A stretch of DNA of 64,000 bases from an uncultured Paracoccaceae bacterium (GTDB taxonomy: Bacteria > Pseudomonadota > Alphaproteobacteria > Rhodobacterales > Rhodobacteraceae), in assembly GCA_947503175.1 (NCBI GenBank), contig CANNCO010000001.1, forward strand, positions 930,001-994,000, read 5' to 3'. Numbering within the stretch: the stretch's first letter is position 1; each line of letters starts with the position of its first letter. Under the pieces are notes generated by a model. That model had not been told where the DNA came from, made no database searches, and was given only the letters and a program-made list of their open reading frames with translations. A program made the translations under genes and the position numbers. Of this stretch, positions 58,789 through 64,000 are shown piece after piece.

Positions 58789-59743
58789 CCTTACCATTGC
58801 CGGGGCCCTCTTCGTGGGGGGCCTTGTAACAGACCGGGTTGCGGCGGCACGCGAGGCCCGGGTCGAGGCCGCGCATCCCCCTGCCGGGCAGTTCGTCGAT
58901 GTGGACGGGGTGCGGATTCATGCGGTGGTCGCCGGATCCGGCCCTGATCTGGTGCTGATCCACGGGGCGCACGGGTCAGCCCGGGACTTCACCTTTGATT
59001 TCATGGATCGCCTGACCGATCGCTACCGGGTGATCGTGTTCGACCGTCCCGGACTTGGATGGAGCGACCGGACGGACGCGGCCTATGCGGGGGCCTTTGC
59101 GAGAGCGGCTGAAAGCCCTGCGGAACAGGCCCGCATCCTGTCGCGTGCTGCGGCGCAACTGGGTGCCGAGAGGCCCATCGTCGTCGGTCATTCCTTCGGC
59201 GGGATCGTGGCGCTGGCCTGGGCCTTGGACTTCGATCCGGCGGCGGTCGTATCGCTGGCCGGTGTCGCCCTGCCCTGGCCCGGCGATCTTGGCTGGATCT
59301 ACACCGTCAACGGGACGCCCATCGGCGGTGCCTTTCTGCCCCCGCTGATTACCGCCTTCGCGCCCGAAGACCGGTTGCGCAGTGCGGTTGAATCGACCTT
59401 CGACCCGCAACCCGCACCGGACGGTTATGCCGAACATATCGGCCCCCGAATGCCCGTCCGGCGCGGCGCATTCCGCGCAAATGCGCGGCAGGTCAACACG
59501 TTGCGGCCCCATGTGGTTGAAATGGCGAAACGCTATGGCGATCTGAGCCTGCCTGTCGAAATCGTCCACGGGTCGGAAGACGTGACCGTCCCGATCCCGA
59601 TCCATTCGGATCCTGTGTCAAAGATCATCCCCGGCGCGAATTTCGTGACTCTGGAAGGTGTGGGACATATGCCGCACCACGCCGATCCGGAGGCCGCAAT
59701 CGCGGCTATTGACCGGGCCGCAGCCCGCGCCGGATTGCGCTGA
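58760..59743 (+). CDS. Alpha/beta-fold hydrolase
   Basis: This 327-residue hydrolase begins with a membrane-anchor or signal helix ([20 protein letters not shown]), followed by an alpha/beta domain. The oxyanion [10 protein letters not shown] lies near residue 80, the nucleophile GHSFGG (Ser about 149) and the catalytic His in GVGHMPHH near residue 305. An Asp near 281 (HGSEDVTVP) would complete the triad. It is probably an envelope esterase or haloperoxidase-like hydrolase of unknown substrate. The ATG at 58760 lies 29 nt inside metA, so translation is likely coupled. Other starts further upstream are shadow sequence of metA. Confidence 0.85.
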   Translation: MRWTRLGATSLTIAGALFVGGLVTDRVAAAREARVEAAHPPAGQFVDVDGVRIHAVVAGSGPDLVLIHGAHGSARDFTFDFMDRLTDRYRVIVFDRPGLGWSDRTDAAYAGAFARAAESPAEQARILSRAAAQLGAERPIVVGHSFGGIVALAWALDFDPAAVVSLAGVALPWPGDLGWIYTVNGTPIGGAFLPPLITAFAPEDRLRSAVESTFDPQPAPDGYAEHIGPRMPVRRGAFRANARQVNTLRPHVVEMAKRYGDLSLPVEIVHGSEDVTVPIPIHSDPVSKIIPGANFVTLEGVGHMPHHADPEAAIAAIDRAAARAGLR

Positions 59744-59790
59744 TCCCCCCCGACCTCTAGGTTTGGAAGATCAAAGGAAAGGCTGTTCCC

Positions 59791-60660
59791 ATGTCCCTGC
59801 CCTACGACGGCGCGATCAGCGACTACTACCTGAACAAGGCTCCGAAACCCGTGCGCCAGGCAATCGAAGACGCGGGAAAGAAGGACATCGTCGACCCCGA
59901 TTACCCCTATGACAAACGGATGGACAAAAAGGCCTATGAGGCAGAGCTGGAGAGGCTGCAACTTGAACTGGCCAAGCTTCAGGCCGATGTCAAGGAAACC
60001 GGGAAACGGATCGTCGTGGTCTTCGAGGGCCGCGATGCGGCCGGCAAAGGCGGTACGATCAAGCGGTTCACAGAGAACATGAACCCCCGCCACGCCAAGG
60101 TCGTGGCGCTTTCGAAACCGTCCGACCGGGAACGCGGCCAGTGGTATTTTCAGCGTTATGTCGATCATCTTCCCGCCGCCGGAGAAATCGTGTTTTTCGA
60201 CCGGTCCTGGTACAATCGCGCGGTGGTCGAGCATGTGTTCGACTTCTCGACCACCCATGACCGGGCTGTGTTCTTTCGCCAGCTTCCCCGCTTTGAAGCG
60301 TTGGTGATCGACGAAGGCATCCATTTCGTGAAGCTGTGGCTGAATGTCAGCCGGGCCGAACAGTTGCGCCGGTTCCTGGCCCGCGAGAAGGACCCGCTGA
60401 AGCAGTGGAAACTGTCCCGCATCGATGTTGAGGGGCTGAAGAAGTGGGATGAGTACACCGACGCGATCGAAGAGACGTTCGAGCTGAGCCATACGCCGAC
60501 CGCGCCCTGGACCGTGCTGCGCACCGATGACAAGCGGCGGGCGCGCCTGTCGGCCATTCGCGCGGTGATCGGCGGGATCGAGTATACCGGCAAGGATCAT
60601 GGCGTCGTCGGCGCACCGGATCCCCAGATTTGCGGCGACCCGAGCATGTGGAATGTCTAA
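59791..60660 (+). CDS. ppk2: Polyphosphate kinase 2 family protein (second copy)
   Basis: This 289-residue PPK2 has Walker [17 protein letters not shown] (about residues 78-93), [27 protein letters not shown], Walker [14 protein letters not shown] (about 131-143) and the [20 protein letters not shown] block. It is collinear with the copy at 13119 and shares long identical stretches, yet the N-termini are unrelated in sequence (here [19 protein letters not shown]). The ATG at 59791 has AAAGGAAAGG upstream. It overlaps the TetR gene by 8 nt. Two copies suggest specialised nucleotide preference or expression. Confidence 0.93.
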   Translation: MSLPYDGAISDYYLNKAPKPVRQAIEDAGKKDIVDPDYPYDKRMDKKAYEAELERLQLELAKLQADVKETGKRIVVVFEGRDAAGKGGTIKRFTENMNPRHAKVVALSKPSDRERGQWYFQRYVDHLPAAGEIVFFDRSWYNRAVVEHVFDFSTTHDRAVFFRQLPRFEALVIDEGIHFVKLWLNVSRAEQLRRFLAREKDPLKQWKLSRIDVEGLKKWDEYTDAIEETFELSHTPTAPWTVLRTDDKRRARLSAIRAVIGGIEYTGKDHGVVGAPDPQICGDPSMWNV

Positions 60661-61270
60661 ACGCGGCTACCACCACGGCAACCTGCGCGAGGCGCTGGTC
60701 GATGCCGCCCTTGTCCTGATCGAGGATAAGGGGCCGAACGGGTTTACCCTGTCGGAAGCCGCGAAACAGGCCGGTGTGACGCCCGCAGCCGTCTACCGGC
60801 ATTTTGCAGGACGCGACGACCTGATCGCCGAGATCGCGCAGCAGGGTTACGGGATCTTTGCCGATCTCATGGAATATGCGTTTCAGTCTGGTCAGCCGTC
60901 GGCGCTGGCCTCGTTCGAGGCGACGGGACGCGCCTATCTGGCCTTTGCCCGCAAGTATCCCGGGCATTACGTGGCGATGTTCGAAAGCGGGATCTCGATC
61001 AACCGGACCCCCGAACTGGCCCATGTGGCAACGCGGGCGGCCGACGTTCTGGAACGCGCCGCCGCACAACTGTCCGAACACATCCCCGAAGGTCACCGGC
61101 CTCCGCCACAGATGTTCTCGGCCCATATCTGGGCCATGAGCCACGGAGTCGTTGAGCTTTACGCGCGCGGCAGTCCCGGGCGCAAAAGCCCGTTTCCTCC
61201 CGAGGATTTGCTGGAAACCGGCATCGGGATCTACCTTCGGGGTCTGGGCCTGATTTCACCCGACAAGTAA
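60653..61270 (+). CDS. TetR/AcrR family regulator
   Basis: This 205-residue regulator has the DNA-binding domain [20 protein letters not shown] with [31 protein letters not shown] (about residues 1-57), where the YHHGNLR start is typical of one TetR subgroup with a WHG C-terminal domain. The ligand domain contains [16 protein letters not shown] (about 97). It overlaps the PPK2 stop by 8 nt, so the two are co-translated, and it may regulate its own operon. The effector is unknown. The ATG at 60653 is preferred, and the 18 codons upstream are PPK2 shadow sequence. Confidence 0.87.
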   Translation: MSKRGYHHGNLREALVDAALVLIEDKGPNGFTLSEAAKQAGVTPAAVYRHFAGRDDLIAEIAQQGYGIFADLMEYAFQSGQPSALASFEATGRAYLAFARKYPGHYVAMFESGISINRTPELAHVATRAADVLERAAAQLSEHIPEGHRPPPQMFSAHIWAMSHGVVELYARGSPGRKSPFPPEDLLETGIGIYLRGLGLISPDK

Positions 61271-61415
61271 TGGTGCCCGCCGATCCGGCGGGGCAATTCC
61301 GATCAATCGGTATTCCCTGTTGCGCATGTGGGTTCAAGGCAACGTCACCGGCTTCGCCGACCGATTGTGCAGCCGCCCTTTAATCCCCGGAGAGAATGTG
61401 TTTTGTTCGGCTTTC

Positions 61416-62825
61416 ATGTCGAATTACTTTAACGAGATGTTTTCGGGCAAGACCGTCCGCCCGCCATATCAGGGGCTTGATAGCTGGTCTGCGGACATGC
61501 CGCAGGAGTTGCGCAGTCTCAAGCAATCGGAAGCCGAGGCCCTGTTCCGCCGCATCGGCATCACGTTCGCTGTCTATGGCGATGGCGGCGACCCGGATCG
61601 CTTGATCCCGTTCGATATGTTCCCCCGCGTTTTTTCCGCAGGCGAATGGCACAAGCTTGAACTGGGTGTGAAGCAGCGGGCGCGCGCATTGAATGCGTTC
61701 CTCGCGGATGTCTATTACCGGGGCGAGATCATCCGGGCAGGCCGCATTCCCGCCGATCTGGTTTATCGTAACGAAGCCTTTGAACGCGCGGTTATGGACA
61801 TCAAACCCGCCCGCGGCGTTTATAGCCATATCGTCGGCGTCGATCTGGTGCGGACCGGGCCGGACGAGTTCTTTGTGCTGGAGGACAACTGCCGGACGCC
61901 TTCGGGTGTCTCCTATATGCTGGAGAACCGCGAGATCATGATGCGGATGTTCCCGCAGCTCTTTCGCGAGAACCGGATCGCACCGGTCGAGCATTACCCG
62001 AAGATGCTGCGCCGGACCTTGGCCTCGGTGGCGCCGGAACGCTGCGACCGTGCGCCCTGCGTGGTGATCCTGACGCCCGGCCATTTCAACTCTGCCTATT
62101 ACGAACACTCGTTCCTGGCCGACATGATGGGCGTCGAACTTGTCGAGGCGTCGGATCTGTTTGTCGAGGGCGACTTTGTCTGGATGCGGACGACCGAGGG
62201 CCCGCAACGGGTGGACGTTATCTATCGCCGGATCGATGATGCATACCTTGATCCGCTGTGCTTCCGCCCGGATTCGATGTTGGGCGTGCCGGGACTGATG
62301 AATGTCTACCGCTCGGGCGGCGTCACGATCGCCAGCGCGCCGGGCGCCGGTGTCGCCGATGACAAGGCGATTTATACCTTCGTCCCCGAGATGATCCGCT
62401 TCTATCTTGGCGAAGAGCCCATTCTGAACAACGTGCCCACATGGCAATGTGCAAAGAACGACGATTGCAAGCATGTGCTTGAAAACCTCGGCGATCTTGT
62501 CGTGAAGGAGGTGCATGGATCGGGCGGCTACGGGATGCTTGTCGGCCCGAAATCCACCAAGGAACAGATCGCGGCCTTTGCCGACAAAATCAGGGAGAAT
62601 CCGGGGAACTATATCGCGCAGCCCACGCTGGCGCTGTCCACCTGCCCCACCTTCGTCGATGAAGGGATCGCGCCCCGGCATGTGGACCTTCGGCCCTATT
62701 GCCTTGTGGGCGAGTCCATCGAACTGGTGCCCGGCGGTCTGACGCGTGTGGCGCTGACCGAAGGGTCGCTTGTGGTGAACTCGTCGCAGGGCGGCGGGGT
62801 CAAGGACACATGGGTGATGGCATAG
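61416..62825 (+). CDS. Circularly permuted type 2 ATP-grasp protein
   Basis: This 469-residue protein belongs to the circularly permuted ATP-grasp group (DUF404/DUF407). Marks are RIGITFAVYGDGGDPDRLIPFDMFPRV (about residues 45-70), RGVYSHIVGVDLVRTGPDEFFVLEDNCRTPSGVSYMLENRE (about 130-170), and VVKEVHGSGGYGMLVGP near 363. The family is predicted to form peptide bonds with ATP. It starts at an ATG at 61416 (MSNYFNEMF). It stands 4 nt before the alpha-E gene, with a transglutaminase gene next. These genes form a known but poorly characterised peptide-modification cluster. Confidence 0.9.
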   Translation: MSNYFNEMFSGKTVRPPYQGLDSWSADMPQELRSLKQSEAEALFRRIGITFAVYGDGGDPDRLIPFDMFPRVFSAGEWHKLELGVKQRARALNAFLADVYYRGEIIRAGRIPADLVYRNEAFERAVMDIKPARGVYSHIVGVDLVRTGPDEFFVLEDNCRTPSGVSYMLENREIMMRMFPQLFRENRIAPVEHYPKMLRRTLASVAPERCDRAPCVVILTPGHFNSAYYEHSFLADMMGVELVEASDLFVEGDFVWMRTTEGPQRVDVIYRRIDDAYLDPLCFRPDSMLGVPGLMNVYRSGGVTIASAPGAGVADDKAIYTFVPEMIRFYLGEEPILNNVPTWQCAKNDDCKHVLENLGDLVVKEVHGSGGYGMLVGPKSTKEQIAAFADKIRENPGNYIAQPTLALSTCPTFVDEGIAPRHVDLRPYCLVGESIELVPGGLTRVALTEGSLVVNSSQGGGVKDTWVMA

Positions 62826-62829
62826 TCAT

Positions 62830-63783
62830 ATGTTAAGCCGCACAGCCTCGAACCTGTTCTGGATCGGCCGCTATATGGAGCGGGCCGAAACCGGGGCGCG
62901 CCTGCTGAATGTCGGCGCCCGAAATGCGCTGATCCCCAATACCGGTGGCGGGTATCGCAACGAATGGGAGTCGATCCTTGCGGCCGGCGGGCATGCAAAT
63001 GCATTTGCCGAGAAATACGGCGAGCCCAACCAGCGGAACATCGAGAGCTTCATGTTCTTCGATATGGATAATCCCGCTTCCATAGCGTCCTGCATGGAAG
63101 CGGCGCGTGAGAACGGGCGGATCGTGCGGACGGCGCTGACCAGCCAGGTCTGGGACGCGTTGAATTCCGGGTTTCAGGAGATCCGGGAGATGCGCCGGAC
63201 GGAACGGTCCAAGATGTCCATATCGGATCTGATCGACTGGACCCACAGTCAGGCCGCCCTTGTCCGGGGGGCCATCGACGGGACGCAACTGCGCGCCGAT
63301 GGTTTCGATTTTCTGCACCTTGGTTATGCGCTGGAGCGCGCCGATTCCACGGCCCGCCTGCTGGACGTGAAATACTATGTCCTGTTGCCGCAAATCGATT
63401 ATGTCGGCTCTGGCTTCGACAACTACCAGTGGGAAACGGTGTTGCGCGCGAACTCCGCCCATCGGGCGTTCCATTGGGCCTATGGGGGCGAGGTGACGCC
63501 GGCCAAGATCGCGGACTTCCTGATCCTGAACCGCAAAAGTCCTCGGTCGCTGATCACATCCGCCGAGAATGCGATGCACCATCTGGATCGCCTGTCCCGC
63601 GCATATGGCCGCGGTACGGAAGCCCGCACACGCGTGCGCAGTATCGTCGGAGAGCTTGCCGAAACCACCATTGAGGACATTTTCGATGAAGGTCTGCACG
63701 AGTTCCTGACCCGGGTGATCGGAGAGGTCAGTATTCTGTCCGGCCTGATCCACGCGGCTTATTTGTCGGGAGAGATGCGGTGA
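62830..63783 (+). CDS. Alpha-E domain protein (DUF403)
   Basis: This 317-residue all-helical protein begins MLSRTASNLFWIGRYMERAE, the hallmark of the alpha-E (DUF403) family. Other markers are FLHLGYALERADSTARLLDVKYY (about 160) and SPRSLITSAENAMHHLDRLSR (about 238). It is always found with the circularly permuted ATP-grasp protein and is thought to be its partner in peptide synthesis or as a substrate carrier. It begins 4 nt after the ATP-grasp gene and overlaps the transglutaminase gene by 4 nt (GTGA). Confidence 0.92.
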   Translation: MLSRTASNLFWIGRYMERAETGARLLNVGARNALIPNTGGGYRNEWESILAAGGHANAFAEKYGEPNQRNIESFMFFDMDNPASIASCMEAARENGRIVRTALTSQVWDALNSGFQEIREMRRTERSKMSISDLIDWTHSQAALVRGAIDGTQLRADGFDFLHLGYALERADSTARLLDVKYYVLLPQIDYVGSGFDNYQWETVLRANSAHRAFHWAYGGEVTPAKIADFLILNRKSPRSLITSAENAMHHLDRLSRAYGRGTEARTRVRSIVGELAETTIEDIFDEGLHEFLTRVIGEVSILSGLIHAAYLSGEMR

Positions 63784-64000
63784 GACTGAATGTCGATCAC
63801 AGCACGGTCTATCACTTTGAGCCTCCGATGCGCGGCGCGGTGCAAAGCCTGCGAATGACACCGTCGAAGTTCAAAGGGCAGCAGGTGATTGACTGGGGCA
63901 TCGCCGTCGAAGGCGCGGAAAGGGGTGCTGCGTTTCGCGATGGCGCCGGCGACTGGGTCGAGACGGCGACCCTCCTGGGTCCTGTGGCCCAAATCACCGT
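63780..64000 (+). CDS. Transglutaminase-like protein (5' end, cut by window)
   Basis: The first 73 codons are present: GTG start, then RLNVDHSTVYHFEPPMRGAV with QSLRMTPSKFKGQQVIDWGI. This matches the N-terminal beta domain of bacterial transglutaminase-like proteins (Bact_transglu_N). The Cys-His-Asp catalytic core lies outside the window. The GTG overlaps the alpha-E stop, so it is the third gene of the ATP-grasp operon, where it is expected to act as a peptidase or amide-bond enzyme on the product. Confidence 0.85.
   Translation, partial: MRLNVDHSTVYHFEPPMRGAVQSLRMTPSKFKGQQVIDWGIAVEGAERGAAFRDGAGDWVETATLLGPVAQIT

Overview
The window comes from a high-GC alphaproteobacterial chromosome, almost certainly Rhodobacteraceae/Roseobacteraceae. 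The basis is the SciP (DUF1153)-CtrA pair, a divergent DUF6477/DUF6456 pair, a bdhA-patatin operon, a VPLPA-CTERM protein, an Ala/Glu-rich tail on ribosomal protein S2, and an LexA box of the alphaproteobacterial direct-repeat type (GTTC-N7-GTTC). Most of the window is ordinary core chromosome, densely packed and with many 4-nt ATGA/GTGA overlaps. I see no rRNA or tRNA gene, no CRISPR array, no intact insertion sequence and no prophage.

Layout. 1-1.1 kb: start of hdaA and a PerM/AI-2E permease (minus). 1.3-7 kb: proS, then a lower-GC insert with GT2 and GT25 glycosyltransferases, then lolC/E-lolD. 7-8.8 kb: three paralogous mono-heme c-type cytochromes with a reversed YdcZ transporter between the first and second. 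8.8-10 kb: a gene-free, GC-rich stretch with an 11-bp-phased repeat and REP-like palindromes, then an AT-rich DUF3800 gene coupled to parE. 10-15.5 kb: parE, a VPLPA-CTERM protein, PPK2 and a MATE pump. 15.5-24.6 kb: ptsP and mnmA (minus), then sciP, ctrA, ligA and recG (plus). 24.6-31 kb: a tiny membrane protein behind a LexA box, a SYLF lipoprotein, hemB, a membrane protein, mfd and a small secreted protein. 31-35 kb: a tightly overlapped minus-strand operon of AMP ligase, FrnE-like oxidoreductase, MFS pump and peroxiredoxin. 35-39 kb: CsbD-like protein, entericidin, YejA-type peptide-binding protein, a candidate sRNA and an MFS permease. 39-44.9 kb: bdhA-pentapeptide-patatin, DUF502, psuG-psuK with a divergent TetR, and a cupin. 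45-47 kb: rpsB-tsf. 47-53 kb: a gene-poor patch, an NTF2-like protein, DUF6456/DUF6477, an MttB-like protein and guaA. 53-64 kb: a frameshifted methyltransferase, YdcF, EamA, FadL, an orphan P-loop ATPase, metA, an alpha/beta hydrolase, a second PPK2 with TetR, and the ATP-grasp/alpha-E/transglutaminase cluster running off the end.

Functional themes. Cell-cycle and DNA-metabolism functions cluster here (hdaA, parE, sciP, ctrA, ligA, recG, mfd, and a probable SOS-controlled small membrane protein). Envelope functions are the second theme (LolCD, glycosyltransferases, FadL, SYLF, entericidin, CTERM). The most interesting unannotated signals are the LexA-box-controlled 47-residue membrane protein (24585-24785), a promoter-to-terminator small RNA (37556-37666), and the 11-bp-phased ATGCGCAT repeat (8823-8866).
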